A stretch of 64,000 nucleotides of DNA from CAVOJV01 sp963696325 (GTDB lineage Bacteria; Pseudomonadota; Gammaproteobacteria; Competibacterales; Competibacteraceae), in the NCBI GenBank assembly GCA_963696325.1, contig CAVOJV010000003.1, positions 1 through 64,000 on the forward strand. The letters are read 5' to 3'. A model generated the notes under the pieces. That model had not been told where the DNA came from and ran no database searches. It saw nothing but the letters and a program-made list of their open reading frames with translations. Position 1 is the stretch's first letter. Each line of letters opens with the position of its first letter. Both the position numbers and the translations under genes were made by a program. This document shows, one piece after another, positions 1-9,318 of the stretch.

Positions 1-531
1 AGTGCGGACTTGTCGGCCAGCAACGCGGCGAGCTTCTCGTCGCGCTCGCGCAAGCCGGCTCGAGCTGCTGCAATTGCTCTGCGGTCTGTCGGCGCGGCAG
101 CGGCCTTGGGTAGCGCGTTCGCGTCGAAGGCCAGCCCGGGCGCCGGCCGCGCCACGCGGCCGTAGATGCGGCCGAGCCAGTACGCCACGTGGAACAGCTC
201 GCGCACGGCCGACCAGCGCCTCCTCCGTTGGGATTGCACGGTGGCTGTGCACGGCGCAATTTCCGAGCGTGTTGATCACCCGGGCCTTGCTGAACACCGC
301 CTCACCTGCCGCCTGCTTGAAGGTCAGGTCGTGGATCAGCGCCGAGAGGTTGTCCTGGTACGGCAGTTTGAGCGCGGAGTCATGCTTGTAGGCCCAGCTC
401 ACCGCCAGTTCGAGCGCGCGCCGCGCCTAGAAGCAGGCCGTGCGCGGGTCGGCGTGCACCACTGCTTCTGCTTTGACAGCAGCGTCAAACACCGCCGACC
501 ATTCGCGCTGCAGGAAAGAGAACTGGCTCAT
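1..531 (-). pseudogene. hsdR: HsdR N-terminal fragment, broken and cut by the window edge
   Basis: The start of a type I restriction endonuclease R subunit. The reading MSQFSFLQREW...HADPRTACF and the continuation ARRALELAVSWAYKHDSAL match the DUF4145-like N-terminal region of HsdR. A TAG at 427-429 replaces the tyrosine expected between ACF and ARRALEL. After the segment TLGNCAVHSH the frame shifts near position 210, and the reading resumes as VRELFHVAYWLGRIYGRV to the window edge. The helicase motor would lie outside the window. The start codon at 529-531 forms an ATGA overlap with the end of the Fic gene, so the two were once translationally coupled. Family assignment is firm from the reading; loss of function is inferred from the nonsense codon plus the frameshift. 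Confidence 0.75.
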
Positions 532-1697
532 GCTCGCGCCTCCAACTCGGCGGATAGCTGCTCGACATACACGCCGATAACTGAAGACCCGCCCACGCTG
601 CCGGTTCGTGACCTCGCCGACGATGCCGATGCCCTCCAGGTGGGCGAGCGACTTGTTGACCGTGGCCGCCGTGAGCCCGGTAGCCTTGACCAGTGCCGCC
701 GAGGTAGCGATGGGCTGGCGCTGCAGGGCCTGATGCACCGTGAGCGCCGAGGCCGCCGCGCGCCCCAGACCGGCGATACGGTTGCGATCCGCAGTTGACC
801 AGCGCGAGCAGCGCATTCGCCGTCGCCACGGCCTGCGTCGCGCTCGCCTCGATCCCCTCGGCGAAGAAATCCAGCCAGCGCTCCCAGTCTCCGCGCAGGC
901 GCACCTCGTTCAGCAGCTCGTAGTAGAGCGCGCGATGCGTCTTGAAGAACAGGCTCGGATACAGCATCGGCTCGCGCAGCACCCCGTCGGCTACCAGTTG
1001 CAGCACGATCAGCAGCCGCCCGAGGCGCCCATTGCCGTCGAGAAAGGGATGAATCGTCTCGAACTGCACGTGGGCCAGCGCCGCCTTGATGAGCGGTGAC
1101 GTAGGCTCCGATTCATCGTTGAGGAAGCGCTCGAATGCCTTAAGGCAATCCGGCAACGCATCGGCCGGCGGCGGCACGAAGGCCGCGTTACCCGGTCGTG
1201 TGCCGCCGATCCACACCTGCGAGCGCCGCACCTCGCCCGGCGTCTTGCCGCGACCGCGCGGGATGGGTCAGCAGCGCCGCGTGCATGTCGCACAGTAGCC
1301 GCATGCACAACGGCAGCCCGCCCCTGAGCTTCTCCAGGCCGCGTTCCAGCGCCGCCACGCAACGGCTCACCTCGCGTGTATCCTCGACCGGCACGCCGGG
1401 CTCCTCGTCGATTTCGTAGAGCAGCAGGTCGGCCAGCGACGACTGCGTACCCTCGATCTGCGAGGACAGCACCGCCTCCTTGCGCACGAAGCTGTAGAGC
1501 AACAGCGAGGCATTCGGCAGCAGGGCGGTGAGGGCATCGAGCCGCCCGAGCGCCACCAGCGCCGCGTCGAAGCGCCGGCGCAGCGCCGGCGACCAGACCA
1601 CCGGCGGCTCCGGCGGCGGCGGCGCCGGCACAAAGGCCTGGTACGGCTCATCCGCCGTGGATACGGTGACATACTGGCCGGGTGGCGGTCGGTGCAT
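528..1697 (-). pseudogene. Fic-family AMPylase-type protein, frameshifted
   Basis: A Fic/DOC protein lying inside the type I restriction locus between hsdM/S and hsdR. The N-terminal part (1188-1697) carries a Fic_N-like region with SSQIEGT, which resembles the inhibitory helix of class II Fic proteins. The catalytic loop HPFLDGNGRLGRL is read from 485-1231 in a different frame. A winged-helix C-terminus (TGLTAATVNKSLAHLEGIGIV) is read in a third frame, ending with VEQLSAELEARA. At least three frame changes are needed (near 1230, 790 and 570). Fic enzymes usually transfer AMP from ATP to target hydroxyls. All catalytic-loop residues are present, but no single frame encodes the whole protein. 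It may be a true pseudogene or carry sequencing indels. Confidence 0.75.
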
Positions 1698-1728
1698 GGG
1701 TGTGCGGAACCTATAACAAGAGTGAGCG

Positions 1729-1854
1729 CTATTTTAGGTTGTGAGCTAAAAGTAAATCAATAGCGTGGGTTGTTGCAGGCTTGGAGGAATTGGGATCGCT
1801 TGCTTCGCCCACCTGCCACGGGTCGAGCCACACACCGATGAACTCGTCGCCCAT
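1729..1854 (-). CDS. Possible 41-residue small protein or gene remnant
   Basis: A short frame starting MGDEFIGVWLDPWQV sits in the 200-bp gap between the unknown 177-residue protein and the Fic gene. A GGGGAGAG stretch lies about 12 bases upstream and could serve as a ribosome binding site. No family is recognised. It may be the leftover of a larger gene lost from the restriction locus. Support is limited to position and the possible binding site. Confidence 0.2.
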   Translation of the reverse strand: MGDEFIGVWLDPWQVGEASDPNSSKPATTHAIDLLLAHNLK

Positions 1855-1903
1855 GGCTAGAGCTCTCCCCGGAAGGTGCGGTGCTGGAGGAAGGCGAAGG
1901 CGC

Positions 1904-2455
1904 TCATGCCGCGCCATCTTCCAGGGCTTCAAGGGAAAACATGAAGCGGACCATTTCTTCCAGTTTGGTGCGGGAAGGTCCATTTAAGCCGTTTCCATAG
2001 CGTGGGTCGTAGTGTTGGCAGTAGTCCACCGCCAGTTTATAGCCGTAAGCCGGTGAGTCGTGGCGCCAGAGATAGATGGCCAGTCCCTCTTCAACCAACA
2101 TGAGGTTCCAGTGATGCACGATGCGAACCGGTCCCCATTGCTGGTTCTGGTACTCATCCTGAAAATCCCGGAGTCGATTGTGCAAATCTTCGGCGACGGC
2201 ACGATCTAGGCCTGGTGAGTCAGGCCGGCGGCCCACCAACAGGGCACGAGCTTCATTGAACAGATCCCCGGCGGTTCCGGCGGTTTTCCCTTTGCGCGAG
2301 GCGGCGCGGGCTGCCACCCACAGACTAAAGGCAGACAGTCGCCCCGGATATTCGAACCATTTCTTCAACACGGTTAGCCGCGTGAGGCTGGCGTTTCCGT
2401 TGGCGTCGATGTCATCGATGATATTGATGAGCTTTTCTGGAACCTTTGTGCGCAT
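1904..2455 (-). CDS. Uncharacterised protein in the type I restriction locus
   Basis: A 183-residue soluble protein without signal peptide or membrane segment, beginning MRTKVPEKLINIIDDI. It contains a helical middle (RLSAFSLWVAARAASRKG) and a tail rich in aromatic residues (YLWRHDSPAYGYKLAVDYC). A GTG 12 bases upstream is an alternative start. It follows hsdS by about 20 bases on the same strand, so it was probably cotranscribed with hsdM-hsdS. I recognise no catalytic motif. Its place in the operon suggests an accessory role in restriction-modification, which is inference only. It is the only gene of this locus that reads without interruption. Confidence 0.6.
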   Translation of the reverse strand: MRTKVPEKLINIIDDIDANGNASLTRLTVLKKWFEYPGRLSAFSLWVAARAASRKGKTAGTAGDLFNEARALLVGRRPDSPGLDRAVAEDLHNRLRDFQDEYQNQQWGPVRIVHHWNLMLVEEGLAIYLWRHDSPAYGYKLAVDYCQHYDPRYGNGLNGPSRTKLEEMVRFMFSLEALEDGAA

Positions 2456-2472
2456 AAGATTTACCACTCACA

Positions 2473-3545
2473 TCAGAAGGCGCGATGCTGGAGCAACGCG
2501 AACAGGGCGCCAAGTTTGGCCAGCCCGGCGGGCTGCCTGACCACTGTCACCCCGGCGAAGCCTGCCCCGTACCGCGATACGGGGGCCGGAGGAAGTAAGC
2601 ATGGAGAAAACCCGGGAGACACTTGGTACGGTCAAGAGTGATACAACAAAGGTGTTTTGTGTTGATGGCAGGAGGAAGATCGTCCGGCACGATGGCGCAA
2701 CGTCCGCAGGTTCCCATAATCGTGATCAGTACGTCGCCTGGATGAACTGTGTAGCGGGAAAGCTGGAGGTACTTTGCTTCACTGATAAACCGACGTTGCC
2801 CCCAGCGAAACTTGTTCTCTACAGCGTTATCGATGCCAAGGACAGCAATGCCGTGATCGGTGAACTCGCTGTGCAAGAGCTGGCTGCCGAATGGGCCCGT
2901 TCGAATCGCTCCATCGGCGTCTGAGGCAACACCCGCGATTGTGGTCATGCGCCAACAATGGGTGGCAGGGTCGCCGAACATGTCGAGGAAGATTGATTGG
3001 GTGAGGGTGTCGAGTTGGGCGAGGGCGGCGCGGCGCTTGGCCCGCAGCGCGTCCGCTTTTTCCAGGATCTCCGCAATCCGCCGCTGCTCGGGGAGGGGCG
3101 GCAGCGGGATCTCGATTCGGGCGACAACGGCCTTCGACACCTCCTTGAACGTCGCGCCGTCTCCAAGGCTCTCCAAGTAGGGCCGATTGCGACGAAGCCA
3201 GTGGTACAGAAACTTGGCGTGAACCCGTTCGCGGTTCGGCACGAAGCTCTTGAACCCTTGATTGGTAGCCATCGGAACGGTGTTAATGGCCACATGGCCG
3301 ATGGGTGCTCGGGAACTGAACAACACCGAGTCAGGCGGCAGTATCGTTGCTGCACAACTCTGCAGACCGCTCCGCGTGATCTTGCGCGGAGTGTCCGAGA
3401 TGTAGGCGCCCTTGAGTTCGCTCAGGTCCTTCGGCGTCGCCCACCACACGTCGCCGTCCCAGTACGCTGATTCAGAAGTGCTGGGCGTCGCGCCCGAGAC
3501 GATCTCCGCGCAGTCTTCGAGTCGGACAGTGGGCCAGCCGCTCAT
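2473..3545 (-). pseudogene. hsdS: Type I restriction specificity subunit HsdS, second half degraded
   Basis: HsdS selects the DNA target of the HsdM/HsdR complex through two target-recognition domains separated by conserved helices. The first recognition domain starts MSGWPTVRLEDCAEIVSG. The central conserved helix follows (PLPPLPEQRRIAEILEKA...LDTLTQSIFLDMFGD), then the beginning of the second domain. The open frame stops at 2547 within a palindromic repeat. Past the stop, another frame reads LAKLGALFALLQHRAF and stops at 2473, which matches the usual C-terminal HsdS helix. Part of the second domain is therefore missing and the frame is broken. The start overlaps the end of hsdM by 4 bases. 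A half-size HsdS can sometimes act as a dimer, but hsdM is also interrupted here. Confidence 0.8.
2547..2590. repeat. Palindromic dispersed-type repeat inside hsdS
   Basis: The stretch contains the inverted arms CCCCGTA and TACGGGG around a six-base loop (about 2565-2584), next to a CACCCCGGCGAAGCCTG-like segment. It resembles the small palindromic intergenic repeats found in many proteobacteria. It sits exactly where the second HsdS recognition domain loses its frame, so it probably marks the insertion or deletion scar. Confidence 0.5.
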
Positions 3546-5116
3546 CCCAGCATCCCCCCCAACTCCTTCATCCCTCGCTGGATCTCCTCCTCCAGCTTGG
3601 CGAGATCAGCGAGGATCTCCTTCGGCGCGCGGTGCTCGATCTTCTCGTGCACCACTTCCTTATAGCGGTTGAGCGAGAGGTCGTAGCCCGGCGCGGCGAT
3701 GTCGGCCTTGGGCACGCAGAAGCTCTGCGCGGTGCGCGCCCGCTCGCGCTCCGCTCCGTTCCGTTCGGCCCAGCGCGCCAGCACGTCGGGCAGGCTGTTC
3801 TTGGCGTGCTCGTCAGGCGTCAAGACTGGATTCCGGCTTTCGCCGGAATGACGGGAAGGAACTGGGCCGAGTTTGTCTTCACTGAGGAGCGGCGTGCGCT
3901 TGTCGTCGAGGCTCCAGCCGTCGGCGTCCACGTCGTAGAACCACACCTGGTCGGTGCCGCCGGAGTTGGTCTTGGTGAAGAACAGGATCGCGGTGGACAC
4001 GCCCGCGTCGGGCTTGAACACGCCGCCTGGCAGCTTGACCACTGCGTCGAGCTTCTGGTCTTCGACCAGCATCCGGCGCAGCTCCTTGTGTGCTTTGCTG
4101 GAGCCGAACAGCACACCGTCGGGCACGATCACCGCCGCGCGGCCGCCGGGCTTGAGCAGGCGCAGGAGAAGCGCGAGGAAGAGCAGCTCGGTCTTCTTGG
4201 TCTTGACGATCTGCAGCAGGTCCTTGGCGGTGTTCTCGTAGTCCAGGCTGCCGGCGAACGGCGGATTGGCCAGCACCAGCGTGTACTTCTCCTCCTCGCC
4301 GGCGTGGTCCTGCGCCAGCGAATCGCGGTAGCGGATGTCGGGGTTCTCCACGCCGTGCAGCAGCATGTTCATGCTGCCGATGCGCAGCATGGTGTTGTCG
4401 AAGTCGAAGCCGTGGAACATCCGGTGGTGGAAATGCTCGCGCAGCGTCGCGTCGTGCAGGAGGTTCGGGTGCCGCTCGCGCAGCACCTCGCCCGACGTGA
4501 CCAGGAAGCCCGCCGTGCCGCAGGCCGGGTCGCAGATGATATCGGTGGGCTGCGGCGCGGTCAGCTCCACCATCAGCCGGATAATGTGGCGCGGCGTGCG
4601 GAACTAACCGTTCTGCCCGGCGCTGGCGATCTTGCCGAGCATGTACTCTTAGACATCGCCCTTGGTGTCGCGGTCCTCCATCGGCACGGCGTCGAGCAGG
4701 TCCACCACCTTCGCCAGCAGCGCCGGCGTGGGGATGGTGAAGCGTGCGCCCTGCATGTGATGGGCGTAGGTGGAGTCATCGCCGCCCATCGCGCGCAGAA
4801 ACGGGAGGACGTGCTCGCTGATCACGGCGTACATGTCGCTCGCGGCGAAATGCTTGAAGCGCGACCAGCGCAGGTTTTCGAACGAGTGGCCGCCGTTCTT
4901 GCCGATGCCGTCGTTGCCCTCCGGGAAGATGCGGCGCTCCATCGGCTTCTTGAGCCGGGCGGATTTGTTCTCCTCCAGGGTATGAAGGTCGTCCAGACGG
5001 CGCAGGAAGAGCAGGTAGGTAATTTGCTCGATAGCCTCAAGGGGGTTAGCGATGCCGCCGGACCAGAAGGCGTTCCAGATCTGGTCGATTTGGCTCTTGA
5101 TGTTGCCGGTGATCAT
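3542..5116 (-). pseudogene. hsdM: Type I restriction methyltransferase subunit HsdM with two nonsense codons
   Basis: HsdM is the N6-adenine methyltransferase of the type I complex. The N-terminal helical domain (5116-4649) reads MITGNIKSQIDQIWNAFW...AIEQITYLLFLRRLDDL. The catalytic part (4573-3542) has the SAM site DPACGTAGFLV and the adenine-methylase motif NPPF (VLANPPFAGS). Between them the same frame continues as EYMLGKIASAGQNG and FRTPRHIIRLMVELT. It is broken only by a TAA at 4649-4651 (tyrosine expected) and a TAG at 4604-4606 (glutamine expected). There is no frameshift here, only point nonsense. A palindromic repeat has inserted in frame near residue 420. Full length would be about 524 residues, normal for HsdM. 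Confidence 0.85.
3826..3856. repeat. Palindromic repeat inserted in frame within hsdM
   Basis: ATTCCGGC (3831-3838) and GCCGGAAT (3843-3850) form an eight-base stem with a four-base loop, followed by GACGGG. This is the familiar 'attccggcgaaagccggaat' type of small dispersed element. On the hsdM strand it is translated as SRHSGESRNPVL between KLGPVP and TPDEHAKNSL. It adds residues without breaking the frame. A related element lies at 63074-63100. Confidence 0.8.
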
Positions 5117-5262
5117 ATTGTGTCCTGTGTGTCAGACGGCTGCGGTGCGCGGTGAGAATGACCGCGCGGAGCTCGGGCCAAAGTTGGCGGTGGCGGTGTT
5201 CGTCGTTTTGGTCTTCGCCATGAGGTTCCCTGGGTGATGGGTCGCCGGTCGCGGTAAACACT

Positions 5263-5868
5263 TCACGCCTCCAACGCCCCCCTCAACCGCGCCCAAGCAA
5301 ACGCACTGCCGGGATCGGTCTTGCGGCCGGGGGCGATGTTGGAATGGCCAGTGATGCGCTCGCCGGTAATGGCAGGATAGGTTTGCCGCAAGGCTTTAAT
5401 GATTTCCCTGAGGCGCTGGTACTGAAGGTCCGTATAGGCAACCTCATCGCTGCCTTCCAGTTCGATGCCGATGGAAAAATCGTTGCAGTTCTCGCGCCCG
5501 GCGAAGTTGGAGCGTCCGGCATGCCAGGCGCGGCGGTGGAAGGGTACGTACTGGATGAGTTCGCCGGCGCGGCGAATCAGGAGGTGGGCAGAGACCCGAA
5601 ACCCCTGGATCTCCCGAAAGTAAGGGTGGATAGCCGGGTCCAGGGTATTCGTGAACAGCGCATCGATCCACGGCCCGTCGAACTGGCCGGGAGGCAGACT
5701 GATGTTGTGGATCACAAGGAGGTCTATCGCCATCCCCGGCGGCCGGTCGTCACAATTGGGTGATGGCACCAGCCGGACCCCCACCAGCAACCCCTTTTCC
5801 TTATCGACCGCCAGGGCGCCTGAGCAAGCCGGCAGCGGCGGGTTAGAAGGCGCTGGTGGTAAAATCAT
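5263..5868 (-). CDS. ampD: 1,6-anhydro-N-acetylmuramyl-L-alanine amidase AmpD
   Basis: AmpD cleaves the stem peptide from 1,6-anhydro-muropeptides in the cytoplasm during cell-wall recycling. In many gammaproteobacteria its loss induces AmpC beta-lactamase through AmpR. The protein follows the family throughout: GVRLVPSPN, VIHNISLPPGQFDGPWIDALF, RVSAHLLIRR, RAWHAGRSNF, CNDFSIGIELEGSD, then GHSNIAPGRKTDPG. The zinc ligands are visible (His of VIHNIS, His of GHSN, Asp of KTDPG). The N-terminus is about 18 residues longer than in E. coli, and the chosen ATG overlaps the end of the upstream FimX-like gene by 26 bases. A shorter start cannot be excluded, though no ATG lies close to the conserved region. 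No ampE is adjacent. Confidence 0.93.
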   Translation of the reverse strand: MILPPAPSNPPLPACSGALAVDKEKGLLVGVRLVPSPNCDDRPPGMAIDLLVIHNISLPPGQFDGPWIDALFTNTLDPAIHPYFREIQGFRVSAHLLIRRAGELIQYVPFHRRAWHAGRSNFAGRENCNDFSIGIELEGSDEVAYTDLQYQRLREIIKALRQTYPAITGERITGHSNIAPGRKTDPGSAFAWARLRGALEA

Positions 5869-8239
5869 AGCTCATCTCTTCTTGCGGCCGTTGCAGGAAA
5901 TAGCCCTGCATATAATTGACACCACAAGACCAGAGAGCGAACAGGGTGGGTAGTTTTTCGATGTTGATCACAATCGTGGTGACGTGCAAGGCGTTCAACT
6001 GTTTCACCAACTGTTTGAGTTGCTGTTGCTTCTCCTTGTCGTCCGCCAGGTCATAGACAAATTTCGCGTCGAGTTTCACGTAATCGACCGGCAGGCTTTT
6101 CAGCAGTGCCAGGGATTGCTCCTCACCATTGAAACGATCCATGGAAAAGCCGCAGCCCAGCGCCTTGACCTTATCCAGAAACTTGCGCAATTCCGGTAAA
6201 TGCTGCTGGGCGGTACCTTCCGCCATCTCCAGGATCAGATTTTTTGGACGCACACCCGTCTTTTCAAGGCCGCCTTTCAACCACGTCGCGAAATCATCGT
6301 CCTTGAGAATGGCCGGCGAGATATTGATGAACAGCGTCGTCGCCGGAACACTGACCTGACGCTTGCGCAGCAGGCGGATGGACTGGGCGATGACCCAGCG
6401 GTCCAGAACCATGCCCAGGCGGTGGCGCTGAGTGACGCCAAATACGGTCTCGGGAAGCAGTTCCCTACCTTCCTTGTGCATGCGCAGCAGCACCTCGTAA
6501 CGCTCCCCCCGATCGCCCTGCATACTGACGATAGGCTGAAACATCAGATTCATGCGCTGCTGCTGCACGGCCTCGCGAATATCATCCAGCAAATGTTGCT
6601 GTTGCGAGGTCTGCAGCTTCGGGTCGGCCTGAGGGTTATAAATCTGGATATGCTCGCCCCCCGCCACCCAGGCGCTGCTGCACGCGAGGTCCGCTTGCTG
6701 GATCAGGCTCAGGACATTGCGCCCTTCCACCGAGGCCAGGCTGATGCCGATGCTAATGTGCAAGTGTACGGACTCCCTGCCTACCAGGTAGGGCTCCGTC
6801 TCCATTGCCGCACGCACGCGGCGGGCGCCGTCCAGCAGCGCTTCACGGTCGGTGTTGTCAAAAAATACAGCGAAAATGGCATCGCTGAACCGCGCCGCTT
6901 GCTGGCCTGGGGCAAGCAGCGCCAGCAGCCGCTGAGCCGCCTGCTCCACCACATCGTCCGATGCGCCAATATCCATGGCGGCCACCGTGCGCAGGTTGTC
7001 CAGGGTGATCAGCATGACAGCAACGGCGCCGGTATTTCGCACATCAGCCAGAATCCGCTGTAATTGCGCCAGGAAGTAGCGCCGCGTGTAAAGACCGCTG
7101 ATAGCATCCCGGTGGCTGAGACGGGCAAGCTTGTGGCCCAAAACGCGAGTCCGCCGCAGCCGGCTGTGCACGGCCGTACCCAGAGCATCGGCGGCCAGCG
7201 GCTTGCCCAGCAGATCATCGGCCCCCGCGTTCAGGGCGGCCAAGCGCCGGGCAAGGTCCGCTTGCGTGGAAAACAGGAGCATGGGCAGGCTGTCGAAATC
7301 CGGGTGCTGGCGGATGGCCTTGACCAGTTCCAGGCCACCGACTTCCAGCAGATCCAGATCCAGCAGCAACAAATCCGGGGGCATGCGGGACAGCACCTGA
7401 AGCGTTTCCATGGGCTGGTTCACCACCCGCACCGATATTCCCTGATCCTCCAGGATACGCGCCATCTCGCGGGCTTCCTTGACCGTATCATCCACGAGCA
7501 CGACCCGGTAGCCCTGATCCGCCGCATGCACTAACCTATCGTACAGCGCTTGCAGCAGCAGCGACATATCCACGGGTTTGGTGAAATACGCCGCGCCGCC
7601 CGCGCTCACGGCCTCCAGGCGGGCCATCAGATCGCTGCGCTCGGTGATGAAGACGATCGGGACCGTCACATTGATGCGATTGCTGTCCTTGGCAATCATG
7701 TTGTTGCCGGCGAGCAGGGCACCCTCCTGGCAGTCCAGATCGACGACAACGGCCGCCGGTGTTGTCTGGGCGAGCATGGCCCGCATCTCGGTCTGGGTGC
7801 TGAGGAGGTGAACCCGAAAGCCGGCACTCTGCAGGTCCGGAAGCAACTCCCGGGAGCCGGCAGCGGCCAACAGTAATAGTTCGCCCCCCACTGAGGGCTT
7901 GCCTACACGGCTGGTTTTAAAATTGACCGTCAGTTCATCTGCCTGGGGCGTAGCCTCCTGTAAGCCCTGCAGCAGGATTCGCAGATGCTCCCGTTCTGCT
8001 TCCCGCGGCAGTTCGCCGGTGGCCAGGCTGGCGTTTAGCTGCTGGTCCAGCTCGGTCAGCAGTTCGGCGAGCCGATCATGCTCTTCCAGGTCCCGGGCGA
8101 TCCGCACGGCATCCCGGACCGCCTGGGTAAGACCCGCGAAGCCGTCCCGGCTCCATTTGACGTAGATCAGCTTTTGCCACAGATCCTCAATCAGCTTCAG
8201 CTTGTTGGTCAGTGTGTCCAGCGGAAATTTCCCGTCCAA
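5843..8239 (-). CDS. FimX-like protein: two receiver domains plus degenerate GGDEF and EAL
   Basis: A 798-residue cytoplasmic signalling protein. An N-terminal helical segment (1-110) precedes a weak receiver-like domain (about 125-255, VVVDLD). A second receiver domain follows (about 260-380) with acidic DD, phosphoacceptor LLLDLDL and the conserved lysine in LGKPL. The GGDEF domain (about 390-540) has RFSDAIF where GGDEF should be. The EAL domain (about 560-798) has EVLL for EAL, MDRF for the DDFG motif, and lacks the glutamate of the AEGVE region. Both enzyme activities are therefore probably lost. Pseudomonas FimX, which binds c-di-GMP and controls type IV pili, shows the same degeneracy (GDSIF and EVL). 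The protein is likely a c-di-GMP effector. It overlaps ampD. Confidence 0.85.
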   Translation of the reverse strand: MDGKFPLDTLTNKLKLIEDLWQKLIYVKWSRDGFAGLTQAVRDAVRIARDLEEHDRLAELLTELDQQLNASLATGELPREAEREHLRILLQGLQEATPQADELTVNFKTSRVGKPSVGGELLLLAAAGSRELLPDLQSAGFRVHLLSTQTEMRAMLAQTTPAAVVVDLDCQEGALLAGNNMIAKDSNRINVTVPIVFITERSDLMARLEAVSAGGAAYFTKPVDMSLLLQALYDRLVHAADQGYRVVLVDDTVKEAREMARILEDQGISVRVVNQPMETLQVLSRMPPDLLLLDLDLLEVGGLELVKAIRQHPDFDSLPMLLFSTQADLARRLAALNAGADDLLGKPLAADALGTAVHSRLRRTRVLGHKLARLSHRDAISGLYTRRYFLAQLQRILADVRNTGAVAVMLITLDNLRTVAAMDIGASDDVVEQAAQRLLALLAPGQQAARFSDAIFAVFFDNTDREALLDGARRVRAAMETEPYLVGRESVHLHISIGISLASVEGRNVLSLIQQADLACSSAWVAGGEHIQIYNPQADPKLQTSQQQHLLDDIREAVQQQRMNLMFQPIVSMQGDRGERYEVLLRMHKEGRELLPETVFGVTQRHRLGMVLDRWVIAQSIRLLRKRQVSVPATTLFINISPAILKDDDFATWLKGGLEKTGVRPKNLILEMAEGTAQQHLPELRKFLDKVKALGCGFSMDRFNGEEQSLALLKSLPVDYVKLDAKFVYDLADDKEKQQQLKQLVKQLNALHVTTIVINIEKLPTLFALWSCGVNYMQGYFLQRPQEEMSYDFTTSAF

Positions 8240-8292
8240 GTTCCATCCTCCCCCTGCGGCGCAACGACCCCGTCCGCCACTATTCCCTTTCC

Positions 8293-9318
8293 TTAAGACG
8301 CCATTTCGTGATGATAGGCGATTACGCGTTCTACTTCATTTTTCGAGCCCATGATCACCGCACAACGCTGATGCAGGCTCTCGGGCTGGATTTCCATGAT
8401 ACGCCGCGTCCCGGTGGAGGAGACACCGCCCGCCTGTTCGACGATAAAACTCATGGGATTGGCCTCGTACATCAGGCGCAGTTTACCCTCAAGTCCCTTA
8501 GCTTTCATCTTGCGATCAAAAGGATAGAGGAAGATCCCGCCCCGGCTCAGCACCCGGTGGACATCGGCGATCATAGCCCCCGCCCAGCGCATGTTGAAGT
8601 CCTTGCCGCGCGAGCCCTCCTTCCCGGCCAGGCATTCGTCGATGTAGCGCTTTACGGGCGGCTCCCAGAAGCGGGTGTAGGCGCTGTTGATGGCGAATTC
8701 CGCGGTGTCCTCGGGAATTGTCATATTGGGATGGCTGAGGATGTATTCGCCGATACGCTGGTCCAGGGTAAACCCATTCACCCCATGGCCGGTGGTCAAT
8801 ACCATCATGCTCGATGGCCCGTACAGGGCATAGCCTGCACATACCTGCCGCATGCCCGGTTGCAGAAAATCTGCCTCGGTCACTTCTGCGGTACTACCCT
8901 CAGGACGGCGCAGAATCGAGAAGATGGTACCAATCGCCCCGTTCACTTCGGTGTTGGTGGAGCCGTCCAGGGGATCGTAGACCAGCAGGTATTTGCCGCG
9001 CGGATACTCCTTGGGAAGATGGTAGACGCCATCCATCTCCTCGGAAGCCATGGCCGCCACATGGCCGGTCCACTCGTTGCGCCTGAGAAACAAGTCATTG
9101 GAGACCACGTCCAGCTTCTTCTGGGTCTCTCCCTGGATGTTCTCCGTGTTCGCGCTGCCCAGTACGTCCACATCGGACAGTTTGCCATATTTGACGGCGC
9201 TGGAAATGGCCTTGCAGGCAATGACGATATCATTGATGAGAGAAGTGAAGTCGCCTGTGGCGCCCTTAGCGCGGCGCTGTTCGGCGATGATAAACTCAGT
9301 AATGGTCGTGCCAATCAT
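8293..9318 (-). CDS. fbp: Class I fructose-1,6-bisphosphatase
   Basis: Hydrolyses fructose 1,6-bisphosphate to fructose 6-phosphate in gluconeogenesis, and in the Calvin cycle where present. At 341 residues it has the normal length. Visible motifs are the metal-binding ASEEMD and YDPLDGSTN, the substrate-side RYIDECLAGKEGSRGKDFNMRW region (given in part) and the C-terminal EQAGGVSSTGTRRIMEI. The GGIFLYPFD segment of the active site is also intact. It reads on the minus strand with 53 bases to the FimX-like gene downstream. The 280-bp upstream region is free of other genes and should hold the promoter. Confidence 0.96.
   Translation of the reverse strand: MIGTTITEFIIAEQRRAKGATGDFTSLINDIVIACKAISSAVKYGKLSDVDVLGSANTENIQGETQKKLDVVSNDLFLRRNEWTGHVAAMASEEMDGVYHLPKEYPRGKYLLVYDPLDGSTNTEVNGAIGTIFSILRRPEGSTAEVTEADFLQPGMRQVCAGYALYGPSSMMVLTTGHGVNGFTLDQRIGEYILSHPNMTIPEDTAEFAINSAYTRFWEPPVKRYIDECLAGKEGSRGKDFNMRWAGAMIADVHRVLSRGGIFLYPFDRKMKAKGLEGKLRLMYEANPMSFIVEQAGGVSSTGTRRIMEIQPESLHQRCAVIMGSKNEVERVIAYHHEMAS

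Noticed and set aside
427..4651. Stop-codon reassignment as explanation for in-frame stops in hsdR and hsdM
   Set aside because: All three stop codons occur as interruptions (TAG, TAA here; TGA at 44381), while all intact genes in the window end normally at the same codons.
3632..5155. A 507-codon plus-strand open frame over hsdM
   Set aside because: It is antisense to a clear HsdM reading with SAM and NPPF motifs, has low-complexity composition and no family signature; it is a GC-rich shadow.
6200..7063. A 287-codon plus-strand open frame
   Set aside because: Antisense shadow of the FimX-like gene without a binding site or recognisable domain.
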